Shown one piece after another: positions 22,641-31,501 of a DNA stretch of 64,000 nucleotides. Location of the stretch: the IMG/VR virus record IMGVR_UViG_3300037189_012887, positions 62,001 through 126,000 of that record; one strand, 5' to 3'. Source of the DNA: a virus. Under the pieces are notes generated by a model. It saw only the letters and a list, made by a program, of their open reading frames with translations, searched no databases and was not told the DNA's origin. A program made the position numbers and the translations under genes. Positions within the stretch are counted from its first letter, which is position 1, and every line of letters starts with the position of its first letter.

Positions 22641-23075
22641 TTAAATGTTGAGCTCGCGCTCTGTGAATATCTTAAACTTCCAGCCTCGGTCTTCGCAGTA
22701 GTCTTCCGCGGCCTTCCACTTCGAACTATTTATTCCCCAAGTCATAACCTCGTTTAGGTACTTCTTGGTTACTTTAGACTGCTTCTTTGGCTCTTTAGTC
22801 TGCGCTGCGGGCTTGACCTCGATTATCAGGGTCTCGACTTTTCCATCAGCCCCTCGCCTCTTTACATAGAAGTCTGGGAAGTATCTATGGACTCGACCGT
22901 CGATAGGACTCCTGTAAGGGATGAAGAACTCTTCTGAACCCCACTCAATCACGTCTCTGTGTTGATCAAGCCACATCATTAGCTTGAGCTCCCAGCTTGA
23001 CCTATAAATAATGTTAGATGGATCTCCGCGGTACTTCGACGGATTCCTTGGTTTGAAGTATCCCCTGTAGGCCAT
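22641..23075 (-). CDS. 4: Head completion nuclease gp4
   Basis: A 144-residue protein. Start 23075 (MAYRGYFKPRNPSKYRGD) matches T4 gp4 N termini; the frame is open for 19 more codons but these would run into gene 48. PD-(D/E)XK nuclease residues are visible: Glu29 (SSWELK), Asp68 (YFPDFYV) and Glu86-Lys88 (IIEVKP). In T4 gp4 is needed for head completion. A GATAAATA box lies only six bases upstream (23081-23088), so a late transcript from it would be nearly leaderless. Confidence 0.88.
   Translation of the reverse strand: MAYRGYFKPRNPSKYRGDPSNIIYRSSWELKLMMWLDQHRDVIEWGSEEFFIPYRSPIDGRVHRYFPDFYVKRRGADGKVETLIIEVKPAAQTKEPKKQSKVTKKYLNEVMTWGINSSKWKAAEDYCEDRGWKFKIFTERELNI
23003..23010 (+). promoter_or_regulatory. 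Late promoter for gene 48, inside gene 4
   Basis: TATAAATA in the context CCTATAAATAAT, 89 bases before the gene 48 ATG and on the opposite strand within gene 4. It matches the late promoter ahead of gene 13 (CCTATAAATAGC). No other late box precedes gene 48. Confidence 0.7.
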
Positions 23076-23098
23076 AACCCTATTTATCCGAGAGACGC

Positions 23099-24100
23099 AT
23101 GCCCGATCAAGAAAAGCTGAATCAAGCAGCAAACAACATCGCTAGTCCAGTAGACCCTGTGATCGCAGCTAGACAGAATGCGCGTAATCAAGGACCTAAC
23201 TACACCTCGGCTCGCTCGGTTCTCTCATCAAAGAATCCAGATATCATTATCAACGGAAACAAGAACCCAACTTCGTCAGTCCTTAGATATCCGACTGACC
23301 TCGGTAAGTACTACATCACGTTTACGTTCAGTAAGTATCAGAGACCGAGTCAGTTTGCCCCTCTCAAGTTCTTACCAGCTGGCGCTACCCTCGCTCTTCC
23401 GGTTCCCGCAAATCTAGTCGACAGCTACAACCTCACTTACTCGACACAGGCTAGCGGACCTGCAGCCGATGCTGCTACCGCTGCTGCTAGAGGTACAATT
23501 TCACAAGATCAAGCTTCACAGACAGCTGGCGGAACAGATGTACTCTCACTCGCTTCTGATGTCTTTGGCGCAAAACTTGCAGGACTGCTTGGTGGTACGG
23601 GTGGACAAGCCGCTCTTCAATATCAAGGACTTGCATCTAACCCGTTCCTCACCGTCCTCTTCCAGCAAGTCGAGTTTAAGACCCACTCGTTCAAGTGGAA
23701 GTTCATGCCTGAGACTTTTCAAGAATCAATTGCCCTTAAAGAGATCATTGACCAGTTTAGAAAGTCAAGTCTCCCAGGATTCACAGGATCTCTATTCACC
23801 GTTCCTGACATCGTCATCCCTAAGCTCTATCCAAACGACGCGTATCTATATGAGTTCAAGCCATGTGTAGTAAAGAGCATCTCTTTCAACTATGCGCCAA
23901 ACACCCCGTCATTCTTTGCTTCATCGAACGCTCCTACTGGAATTGAGTTCTCGGTCGAGCTTCAAGAGATTGAGATCTGGACTCAAGACAACATCACAAG
24001 CTCAACTGCTGTCAATGCGACCAATGCGGCGTATAATAAAAAGTCACCTGCACCTGCTTTTGAAGAGATTCCACCTACTTACACTACTCAGGGATCGTAA
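23099..24100 (+). CDS. 48: Baseplate tail-tube cap gp48
   Basis: A 333-residue protein with LRYPTDLGKYYITFTFSKYQ, TLALPVPANLVDSYNLTYS and NPFLTVLFQQVEFKTHSFKW followed by FMPETFQESIALKEIIDQF, typical of gp48. It joins the baseplate hub to the tail tube via gp54. It has an Ala/Gly/Gln-rich insert around residues 120-165. First gene of the rightward late region. Confidence 0.87.
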   Translation: MPDQEKLNQAANNIASPVDPVIAARQNARNQGPNYTSARSVLSSKNPDIIINGNKNPTSSVLRYPTDLGKYYITFTFSKYQRPSQFAPLKFLPAGATLALPVPANLVDSYNLTYSTQASGPAADAATAAARGTISQDQASQTAGGTDVLSLASDVFGAKLAGLLGGTGGQAALQYQGLASNPFLTVLFQQVEFKTHSFKWKFMPETFQESIALKEIIDQFRKSSLPGFTGSLFTVPDIVIPKLYPNDAYLYEFKPCVVKSISFNYAPNTPSFFASSNAPTGIEFSVELQEIEIWTQDNITSSTAVNATNAAYNKKSPAPAFEEIPPTYTTQGS

Positions 24101-24997
24101 ATGACCGAGAGATACTTCGAGAAGTTTCAGACTATTAACTACAACGGTTTCAGGGCTCTCAACCTCCTGAGTCGAGTTGTCGTCTCTAGGAACACGACGA
24201 ACAACCCGTACAACTACTACGACTACGAGGTGCAAAACGGTCAGCGCGCCGACTACATCGCGTACAAGTACTACGACGATACGTTTGCTAGCTGGATCAT
24301 CTATCTAGGAAACAACATTATCGACCCATACTATGGGTGGAAGCTTGACTGGGACTCGTTTAATAAGTTCATTGTCGACGCGTATGGAAGCATAAGCGCG
24401 GCTACCAGCAAGATAGCTTTCTATAGAGTGAACTGGTACACTGACGAGTCAGTCATCTCGACAGCAGCGTTCAATAACCTAGCTTGTTCCAGCAACGCCA
24501 ACACCGCGCTAAACGTCGATCTCAAGAAGTACTGGATGCCGATATTTGACGGCAACGGTATCACACAGTACTACGTACGAAAGCCGATAGACTGGACCGT
24601 CGAGACGAACTCTATAGTAAACATGAAGACTGCCAACAGCACAGTCTTTACCTATGGCGAGGTCGTTAAGTTCTATTCGGACCAGAGACTCGGAAACCTA
24701 ATAGGTTCTTCTGAGGTCACTCACTCGAACACTTCATTTACGGTCCTTAAGAACAACCAAGGGTTCGCTAACTCGACGACGTACGCCGTCGGCACTACTT
24801 CAAACTTAGTCGACACCGTGACCACATACACCTACGTAGCTAACTCGATCCCAAACAACGGTGAGCAGGTCTACTGGTCTCCGGTCTCATGCTACGACTA
24901 TGAACTCGAGAAGAACTCTAATCTAACGAACATCAAGATCATCAATTCAGGTCTCTACAACCAAGCCGTAAACATGCTGAAGACGGAGCTGGCATAA
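24101..24997 (+). CDS. 53: Baseplate wedge protein gp53
   Basis: A 298-residue protein; YFEKFQTINYNGFRALNLL and the LysM-like DYEVQNGQRADYIAYKYYDD with SWIIYLGNNIIDPYYGWKL are hallmarks of gp53, which links baseplate wedges to the hub. The C-terminal half after residue 150 is Asn/Thr-rich and probably beta. It abuts genes 48 and 27. Confidence 0.9.
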   Translation: MTERYFEKFQTINYNGFRALNLLSRVVVSRNTTNNPYNYYDYEVQNGQRADYIAYKYYDDTFASWIIYLGNNIIDPYYGWKLDWDSFNKFIVDAYGSISAATSKIAFYRVNWYTDESVISTAAFNNLACSSNANTALNVDLKKYWMPIFDGNGITQYYVRKPIDWTVETNSIVNMKTANSTVFTYGEVVKFYSDQRLGNLIGSSEVTHSNTSFTVLKNNQGFANSTTYAVGTTSNLVDTVTTYTYVANSIPNNGEQVYWSPVSCYDYELEKNSNLTNIKIINSGLYNQAVNMLKTELA

Positions 24998-24998
24998 T

Positions 24999-26228
24999 AT
25001 GGCAGCAGTCAATCCGGGCGAAGTAGAGATCAAGACGATAAGCCTTCATACTCCAAAGGGTACGCTCAACGCGACGGAGTTGACTCTCAGCTTCGACGTC
25101 TACGAGAGCGTCTTTATGCCCGGAATCATCGCTGAGCTTATTATCAGGGATGACGGGTCACTGGCAAACTACCTTCCACTGGTCGGAGAAGAGAAAGTAA
25201 ACATTGAGTTTGCTACTCCTGGAAGGGGCACGGCTAAGTATGAGCTTATCGTAGTAGAGCTGAAAGACGGTGAGACCGAGAAGAACCTCAGGACAAAGAA
25301 CTACATCCTCAGGTGCACCTCACCGGAAGTCTACGTTCACAAGACGTCCATCATACAGAAGTCATACAACACCAACATCTCTGACATGATCAAGGACATC
25401 TGTACAAAGTATCTCAAGACCAAGAAGAGCGTCGACGTAGAGGACACCAAGGGGATTCAGCCGATCATCGTACCGAGCCTGAAGCCCTACGAGGCGATCG
25501 ACATGCTTAGACGCAGGAGCGTTTCTGACAGTAATAAGTCGTCGACCTACTTGTTCTTTGAGAACCAGAAAGGCTTGAACTTCAAGACAATCGAGAAGAT
25601 GTTCTCGGAAGGCGACGTCGGCGACAGGGTGTTCACCAACGATCACACTCCAAAGACCGACTATACTCAGACTGGATACAGAAACGTCTTGTCTTTCAAC
25701 CAGCCAAAGCAGTATGACAGCGCGTCTAAGCTAGGTGGAGGCGGGCTCAATGTTCAGACTAAGGTCCTCGACTTTAAAGACCTAAGCTACAAGAAGAACG
25801 ACAACAAAAACACTGACAACGCTAAGTTCAAGAGCGCAGACGGTAAGTTTAACCCGACAAACAGCAGTGAGTTCAACGATCAGTTCTCAAAGACTGCGGG
25901 ACTCCACACCATGATGCCGACCGACGGCTCAAAGCCAAAGACCTTTATTCCAGACTCTACAGCTGACCAGAAGTCTTTCGTGTCTCAGCTCGCACAGGGC
26001 GCACTTCACCTACAGGTCATGGGCGACTCCGAGATCACTGCTGGAATACTGATCCAGAGCAACTTGACCGGACCCTCTTCAGCTAATCAGCCAGGGGAAG
26101 ACACGCTGTTAGCCGGTAAGTACCTCGTAGCCTCAGTGAGACACATCATCGGCGTCGAAGGTAAGAAGCCTAGATATACTTGTGCGATCGAAGCGCTCAA
26201 GGGTGGATATAAGGAGAGTCCAGTATGA
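24999..26228 (+). CDS. 27: Baseplate central hub protein gp27-like
   Basis: A 409-residue protein with a gp27-type fold: ELTLSFDVYESVFMPGIIAEL, the RTKNYILRCTSPEVY...SYNTNISDMIKDIC stretch, and the C-terminal GKYLVASVRHIIG. gp27 forms the trimeric hub ring on which gp5 stands. Its stop overlaps the start of the gp5 OB-domain gene (ATGA), fitting a joint complex. Confidence 0.88.
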   Translation: MAAVNPGEVEIKTISLHTPKGTLNATELTLSFDVYESVFMPGIIAELIIRDDGSLANYLPLVGEEKVNIEFATPGRGTAKYELIVVELKDGETEKNLRTKNYILRCTSPEVYVHKTSIIQKSYNTNISDMIKDICTKYLKTKKSVDVEDTKGIQPIIVPSLKPYEAIDMLRRRSVSDSNKSSTYLFFENQKGLNFKTIEKMFSEGDVGDRVFTNDHTPKTDYTQTGYRNVLSFNQPKQYDSASKLGGGGLNVQTKVLDFKDLSYKKNDNKNTDNAKFKSADGKFNPTNSSEFNDQFSKTAGLHTMMPTDGSKPKTFIPDSTADQKSFVSQLAQGALHLQVMGDSEITAGILIQSNLTGPSSANQPGEDTLLAGKYLVASVRHIIGVEGKKPRYTCAIEALKGGYKESPV

Positions 26229-26575
26229 CCGAAAGAGATATGGGAAGTAACTTCCAATGGTTCTTTGGTAAAGTCGTGAATAGAAAAGATGATCCCTCTA
26301 AGTCTGGAAAAGTTCAAGTCAGGATCTACGGTATCCACGACAACGAGTCAGACATCCCGGACACGGACCTTCCTTGGGCATACCCTATGATGCCCATCAC
26401 CAGTGCTAGCTTCGAGCACGTCGGACAGAGCCCGACCGGAGTCACTGAGGGTGCTACTGTTTTTGGGTTCTTTGTTGATCATGAGAAACAGATCCCAGTA
26501 GTGATGGGAACTATTCACAGGTCAGCGCTTCCCGATAAGAACGATGAGTCTACAGGAACTACAGTAAACCCATAA
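26225..26575 (+). CDS. 5: Baseplate hub gp5, N-terminal OB-fold domain only
   Basis: A 116-residue protein equal to the gp5 OB domain: FFGKVVNRKDDPSKSGKVQV, RIYGIHDNESDIPDTDLPWA, then GVTEGATVFGFFVDHEKQ and PVVMGTIH. There is no lysozyme domain and no needle; the needle repeats occur in a separate gene at 28130. It binds gp27 and starts the spike. Confidence 0.87.
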   Translation: MTERDMGSNFQWFFGKVVNRKDDPSKSGKVQVRIYGIHDNESDIPDTDLPWAYPMMPITSASFEHVGQSPTGVTEGATVFGFFVDHEKQIPVVMGTIHRSALPDKNDESTGTTVNP

Positions 26576-26585
26576 GGTAAGTATA

Positions 26586-28130
26586 ATGGATCTAGTCAAC
26601 GACATCAGTTTTATAGCTCGTGAAACCGATAAGATAAAGAACTTCAATAGAAGCATTATCGAGGTAGCGGGCGAAGGCATCAAGTCTGGACACCTTCCGA
26701 CCGTCGGCAACGTCCCGTTTAACAGTGGCGAGAAGCTGCTGAGCCTTATGCAGAGGATCGACCCGTGTAACTCTTCTGGAGCCATCTCTGCTGCTCTCAA
26801 TGCGATGCACTCGATTCAGAGTCTAATGCAGGCCCTGACTTCCGTAGCGTCTATGGCATCTATCCAGAACTTCCTATCTTCGGGAATAGCCGACGCACTG
26901 AATGGAATAGCTGGAGGACTCTTAGGCGGAGCCGCGTCTGTTCTATCTTCACTTCAGAACGCAGCATCTTTGTTGTCTGGTATCCAGTCAGTTCTCTCTG
27001 ACGCTGCAGGGTCGGTAGCCGGCCTAGTAAACGACCTCTCTACTTCTATTGGGTCAATATCTGGTCTATTGAACGGGCTAGCGCAGGCTGCAGAGTCAGC
27101 ACTTTTCGCGGCCATCTGCTCTTCGCCGTGCGGTGACTCTATGGGCAGAGGAGGTGTACTCTCTCCTCTAGCAGCGCTCGCACAGCTGGCAGGCATGTCT
27201 CTCACCGAGCTCTCTGGAATAACTGAGATACCTCTTCTCATAGAGGAGATAGCTAACACAGCAGCCTACATTCGTACCAATGGTCAGCACAATGGATTCT
27301 CACAAGAGTGTCTGAGAAGACTTCTCGATAGACTCATGGGTAATAACAATCCCTGTGGTCTTCTCGGAGCCCTCATCGGCGCAATCACGGCTATACTGGG
27401 ACAAGAATCTTTCGTTGGCGATCCAAATAAACCAGACGGCATCAAGATGCCTTCGGGAACCGGATCGTTCAGCTTCATGATGACTATCATGAATATGATA
27501 AAGAAGATCAGATCAGTCCTGAGCAACGTTCTAGGTACTCTCGACGCTTTGGCCGCTCTCGACGAGGCACTCTCCTGTTCAGGATACACTCCCTATGTCC
27601 AGCGTGACTATACTCCTCCAGTCTATCTCAGCAACAACTACGTCCCTAAAGGTGTCAACGGAGGTCCCGGAGGCTCAGGCGGAGACGTCGGGGGTGGTGG
27701 AGGCTTTGATGGCGTCATCTCTAATAACTTTATAGCCAATACTGCTAGAACAATAGCCAATACTGCTAGAATAAATGGATCAGTATTAAGTCCATATAGT
27801 ACCAATATTTCTACGAATAACCTAGCAAACAACGTTCCTAGAAACATGGAAGTCGTAGTCAAATTAAACTCGGCGGCGACTCCTCTAGATACAACACAAT
27901 TTGGAGTCGGTGGAACAGGTACTGGATCAGGTGGTGGAACAATTGGAACTGGTACTGGAACAGGTACTGGATCTGGTGGTGGAACAATTGGAACTGGTAC
28001 TGGATCAGGTGGTAGAATAACTGGAACAGGGATGCCAGTTCAAGTTACTTCCAGTAGAGTTGAAATAGTAGATACTATTCAGTTTGGATCAAACATCCTC
28101 TTTACCAACATTCCGAGGAAGAATAGATAA
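26586..28130 (+). CDS. Unknown hub/spike-associated structural protein
   Basis: A 514-residue protein between the two gp5 pieces. Residues about 65-180 are Ala/Gly/Ser/Leu-rich amphipathic helices (SIQSLMQALTSVASMASIQN), with Cys pairs (CSSPCGDS; NPCGLL). After residue 360 comes a Gly-rich linker, Asn/Thr-rich segment and tandem GTGTGSGGGTIG repeats. No family recognised. Base composition turns AT-rich after 27720, suggesting later addition of the C terminus. The placement suggests a component of the spike complex. Confidence 0.7.
   Translation: MDLVNDISFIARETDKIKNFNRSIIEVAGEGIKSGHLPTVGNVPFNSGEKLLSLMQRIDPCNSSGAISAALNAMHSIQSLMQALTSVASMASIQNFLSSGIADALNGIAGGLLGGAASVLSSLQNAASLLSGIQSVLSDAAGSVAGLVNDLSTSIGSISGLLNGLAQAAESALFAAICSSPCGDSMGRGGVLSPLAALAQLAGMSLTELSGITEIPLLIEEIANTAAYIRTNGQHNGFSQECLRRLLDRLMGNNNPCGLLGALIGAITAILGQESFVGDPNKPDGIKMPSGTGSFSFMMTIMNMIKKIRSVLSNVLGTLDALAALDEALSCSGYTPYVQRDYTPPVYLSNNYVPKGVNGGPGGSGGDVGGGGGFDGVISNNFIANTARTIANTARINGSVLSPYSTNISTNNLANNVPRNMEVVVKLNSAATPLDTTQFGVGGTGTGSGGGTIGTGTGTGTGSGGGTIGTGTGSGGRITGTGMPVQVTSSRVEIVDTIQFGSNILFTNIPRKNR
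27911..28030 (+). repeat. Tandem Gly-Thr repeats in the 514-residue gene
   Basis: Imperfect direct repeats built on GGTACTGGATCAGGTGGTGG and AACAATTGGAACT, two full copies and a variant third, encoding GTGTGSGGGTIG. Nearby, 27736-27772 has a doubled AATACTGCTAGAA unit. Likely a flexible linker prone to length change. Confidence 0.8.
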
Positions 28131-28891
28131 TGGCCGACACTAGACACCCTAAGACGACTTATAATGCGCAGTATCCCTACAATAAGACATTCACGACTGA
28201 GAGCGGTCACTCGACAGAGTACGACGATACTCCTGGACATGAGAGGATAAGACACTCTCACAAGTCAGGCACTTACTGGGAAGTATCTTCCGACGGCAAG
28301 AAAGTCGAGCTAATCAGGGGCGACAGCTATGAGTACGTTAAAGGCGGCTTAACTATCTCGGTCGACAACAACGGCGATATCAAGATCTCTGGACATACCA
28401 GAATATCAATCGGAGGAGACGCCCACATCGAAGTAAAGGGTGACGTCTCAGCTGCAATCGGCGGTAACTTGTTCTCGGACGTCAATGGAAACATGGTCTC
28501 CTCGATCGCAAAAGACGTCTACCAGTCAGTCGATGGAAACTCATTCTCGTTGGTCTCTGGAAACATGAACGCCCTAGTAAACGGCGACATGGCATCGACC
28601 ATCAAGGGCACTCTCAGATCTTACGTCGGCGGTGACTCTATCACTCAGGTGAACGGCAAGACGAACATCAGGTCTAAGGGTGAGGTAAACCTACTCGCCG
28701 AGAGTAACGTCAGTGCTAGGATCTTAGGAAACCTCTCGGCTAAAGTCAACGGCAGCGCAAACGTTCAGGTGTTAGGCACTACCAGCGTCTACAGCAAGGG
28801 TAACATGAACATCAGCACCGATGGTGCCATGAACATAACTTCTAAGGGTGCAATGGTTCTAAAAGGTCAGACCATCAATCTGAACCCATAA
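28130..28891 (+). CDS. 5C: gp5 C-terminal needle-like protein
   Basis: A 253-residue protein whose C-terminal two thirds are short beta repeats (GGDAHIEVKGDVSAAIGGN, GDMASTIKGTLRSYVGGDS, KGNMNISTDGAMNI), the pattern of the triple-stranded beta-helix needle of T4 gp5C and VgrG. The N-terminal domain (TYWEVSSDGKKVELIRGDSY) is the usual adaptor. It would form the membrane-piercing needle and carries the PAAR tip encoded next. Confidence 0.9.
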   Translation: MADTRHPKTTYNAQYPYNKTFTTESGHSTEYDDTPGHERIRHSHKSGTYWEVSSDGKKVELIRGDSYEYVKGGLTISVDNNGDIKISGHTRISIGGDAHIEVKGDVSAAIGGNLFSDVNGNMVSSIAKDVYQSVDGNSFSLVSGNMNALVNGDMASTIKGTLRSYVGGDSITQVNGKTNIRSKGEVNLLAESNVSARILGNLSAKVNGSANVQVLGTTSVYSKGNMNISTDGAMNITSKGAMVLKGQTINLNP

Positions 28892-28894
28892 ATA
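28887..28894 (+). promoter_or_regulatory. Late promoter ahead of the PAAR gene
   Basis: CATAAATA in the context ACCCATAAATAC, the same ten bases as ahead of gene 18. It lies at the very end of the needle gene, 23 bases before the PAAR start, which has a GGGGGGAG Shine-Dalgarno. Confidence 0.7.
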
Positions 28895-28916
28895 CTTTGA
28901 TAGTGAGGGGGGAGAT

Positions 28917-29261
28917 ATGGCACAGGCGGTGGCTAGAAAAAACAATACGGATACCGTGTTCTCTCCTGACGGAACGGTGAGTGGAGAGTGCTCTCCTGGC
29001 GTTCCACAGTGTGATGCCCCAAGTATCCAGAGCACTCTAGAAGGTTCTAGTAATGTGTTCATAAACGGAATAGGTGCAGTGAGAATCGGTGATGCTATGA
29101 AAACACATACTCATGGCTGTGGGTGCGTGAATCACAGCCCTACTTTATCTACGAGCTCCTCCACCGTATTCGTTAACGGCAAAGGATTAGGAAGACTTGG
29201 TGATGCCTACGACGGAAACCATAGAATCTCTTCAGGCTCGTCAAACGTATTAGCAGGTTAG
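28917..29261 (+). CDS. 5.4: PAAR spike-tip protein (gp5.4-like)
   Basis: A 114-residue protein with the PAAR layout: SSNVFINGIGAVRIGDAMKTH, HGCGCVNHSPTLSTSSSTVF, VNGKGLGRLGDAYDG. The His and Cys residues around HTHGCGC...H fit the metal site at the tip of the cone. It sharpens the needle formed by the gene upstream. Confidence 0.93.
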   Translation: MAQAVARKNNTDTVFSPDGTVSGECSPGVPQCDAPSIQSTLEGSSNVFINGIGAVRIGDAMKTHTHGCGCVNHSPTLSTSSSTVFVNGKGLGRLGDAYDGNHRISSGSSNVLAG

Positions 29262-29265
29262 TTAG

Positions 29266-29694
29266 ATGTCGATACTTACAAGAGCGGATAGAAATACATC
29301 GGTATCAAAGAGAGAAGTCAGGTACTCAGACTTCCTTACTAACTTTGATCTCAACCCTATCACGGACGAGCTATCTCGAGCCACCAACGAAGAAGCGGTA
29401 AAGCAGTCTATAAGGAACTTAATCCTTACTGCTCCAGGAGAAAGACCTTATCAGCCCGATATCGGATCTGGAATCAAGAACATCTTATTTGAGCCGATGG
29501 ATGAGATTACATCTATAGCTCTGACAAATGAGATAAAGAATACTATCAATAACCACGAACCGAGAGCAAACCTTGAAGACGTCTCGATCATCGCAAACGA
29601 GATCGATCAGTCATACTATGTGAATATCTTGTTCTCCATGATAAATAGCACGCAAGTCTCACAGATGAGCTTCGTTCTCAACAAAGTAAGATAA
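29266..29694 (+). CDS. 25: Baseplate wedge protein gp25
   Basis: A 142-residue protein of the gp25/TssE family. YSDFLTNFDLNPITDELSRA and the conserved TAPGERPYQPDIGSGIKNILFEP are diagnostic. It joins the sheath to the wedge and starts sheath assembly. A GATAAATA box within its end (29640-29647) might help gene 6 expression. Confidence 0.95.
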   Translation: MSILTRADRNTSVSKREVRYSDFLTNFDLNPITDELSRATNEEAVKQSIRNLILTAPGERPYQPDIGSGIKNILFEPMDEITSIALTNEIKNTINNHEPRANLEDVSIIANEIDQSYYVNILFSMINSTQVSQMSFVLNKVR

Positions 29695-29695
29695 A

Positions 29696-31498
29696 ATGGC
29701 AGCAAACTCATCAATAGATCTTACCTCGCTAGATACCGATCTTATCGCGAGTAGTCTCAAGACTTACTTCAATAATCAGGTCGCGTTTAAGGACTACAAC
29801 TTCGACGGTTCAAACCTCGGCGTCTTGATCAACCTGCTGTCATATAACACGTTCCTCAACTCTTTCTATCTCAACATGATAGCGTCTGAGTCATTTCTCG
29901 ACACGGCACAGCTCGACACCAGCACCTACTCACACGCTAAAGCACTAAACTATACTCCAAAGAGCGCGACCTCCTCTAAGGCTACCGTTACCCTTAAGTT
30001 CTCTACTTCTCCGGTAAGCAACGTCTCGACTATCATCCTGCCAAAGGGAACCGGCTTTACCGCCAAGGTCGGCACGAACAGCTACAGCTTCTATACAGAC
30101 GCTACTCAGGTATTCCATTCAAGTAACAATACTTGGACTATCCCGAACATCGACATATATGAAGGCTCATACGTCACTGACACGTTCATTATGAACTACT
30201 CTGACACCAATCAGAGATTTATCCTTACAAACGACACAGTCGATATCTCGACCATAGCAGTCACGCTGATCGAAGACGGATCGACTTATCTCTCATATCT
30301 CAAGAAGCAGACCCTTCTCGACGTCACAGATCAGTCCAAAGTATTCTTCGTACAGGGCTCTGAGAACGGGATGTTTGAAGTAGTCTTTGGCGACGGGATC
30401 TCGGGCCGTCGCCCTAAAGACGGCGCCATCATCTCGATCAACTATAGAATCTCGAGTGGCACTGGTCCAAACGGAGCTTCTAAGTTTACTCTGAACTCAG
30501 ACATCACCGGCGGCGCTCTTCTAGGCTCGGCCACGGTCACTACTCAGTCCTCAGCTATCGGAGGAAGCATTAAAGAGACCGCCAGCTCGGTCAAGTTCAA
30601 CGCGCCTAGATACTTCCAGACTCAAGAGCGCGCAGTCACGCCGACCGACTATGAGACTCTAATAAAGATCCAGTTTCCCGAGATCAAGAACATCGCGATC
30701 TACGGCGGTGAGACGGTCAACCCTCCTAGATACGGCAAGGTGTTCGTCTCAGTAGATATCTCAAACGTGCAAGGCTTTCCGGACTCTAAGAAGACTCTGT
30801 ACTATAACTTCTTAAAGCCTAAGATGCCGCTCACACACGAGCCTATATTCGTATCGCCTACATATATCTATTATAGCATCAACTCTCTAGTGAGATACAA
30901 CGTTAACTTGACTAACATGACTCCGACAGAGGTCGCCACCATCGTCAAGAACTCAGTTGTAAACTTTGATTCTACGTATCTTGGAAAGTTTAACTCGATC
31001 TTGAGATACAGCCAGCTTACCAAAGCCATCGACGCATCAGATACTTCTATTATTGGCAACGAGACCGAAGTATACGCTTACAAGAAGATCTATCCAAAGC
31101 TGAACACTTCTCAGAATATCAAGATCAACTTTAACCTACCTATCCTCGATACTCTCTTCCCTATTGGAAAAGTTCATCCGATCGCCGACCTTCATGCGAT
31201 CTACTCTTCCGAGATTTTCTACAATGGCGAGGCCTGCTACCTCGAAGACGACGCTAACGGCATCATCAGGATAGTTAAGTCGTCAGGCAATAACCACATT
31301 GTAGTCAAAGAAGTTGGAACCATTGACTATGCATCTGGAGTCGTTAATCTAGTGAACTTTAGCATCGACTACTACAGTGGCCCAGAGCTCAAGATATACG
31401 CGATCACAGCAGAGAAAGACATCTATGCTGGGCAGAACGATATTCTACAGCTAGAGCCGAGTGAGATCAACTTAACAATTCAAGCTATAAGGGAGTAA
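29696..31498 (+). CDS. 6: Baseplate wedge protein gp6
   Basis: A 600-residue gp6 (baseplate J family): DLTSLDTDLIASSLKTYFNNQ, LSYNTFLNSFYLNMIASESFLD, FGDGISGRRPKDGAIISINY and the mid-protein ERAVTPTDYETLIK...FPEI. It dimerises to form the inner ring of the baseplate. Length is near the usual 600-660. Confidence 0.95.
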   Translation: MAANSSIDLTSLDTDLIASSLKTYFNNQVAFKDYNFDGSNLGVLINLLSYNTFLNSFYLNMIASESFLDTAQLDTSTYSHAKALNYTPKSATSSKATVTLKFSTSPVSNVSTIILPKGTGFTAKVGTNSYSFYTDATQVFHSSNNTWTIPNIDIYEGSYVTDTFIMNYSDTNQRFILTNDTVDISTIAVTLIEDGSTYLSYLKKQTLLDVTDQSKVFFVQGSENGMFEVVFGDGISGRRPKDGAIISINYRISSGTGPNGASKFTLNSDITGGALLGSATVTTQSSAIGGSIKETASSVKFNAPRYFQTQERAVTPTDYETLIKIQFPEIKNIAIYGGETVNPPRYGKVFVSVDISNVQGFPDSKKTLYYNFLKPKMPLTHEPIFVSPTYIYYSINSLVRYNVNLTNMTPTEVATIVKNSVVNFDSTYLGKFNSILRYSQLTKAIDASDTSIIGNETEVYAYKKIYPKLNTSQNIKINFNLPILDTLFPIGKVHPIADLHAIYSSEIFYNGEACYLEDDANGIIRIVKSSGNNHIVVKEVGTIDYASGVVNLVNFSIDYYSGPELKIYAITAEKDIYAGQNDILQLEPSEINLTIQAIRE

Positions 31499-31501
31499 GA
31501 C

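Noticed and set aside
23076-23132. Upstream extension of gene 4 to 23132
   Set aside because: It would overlap gene 48, and gp4 homologues begin at the MAYRGYFKPRN start.
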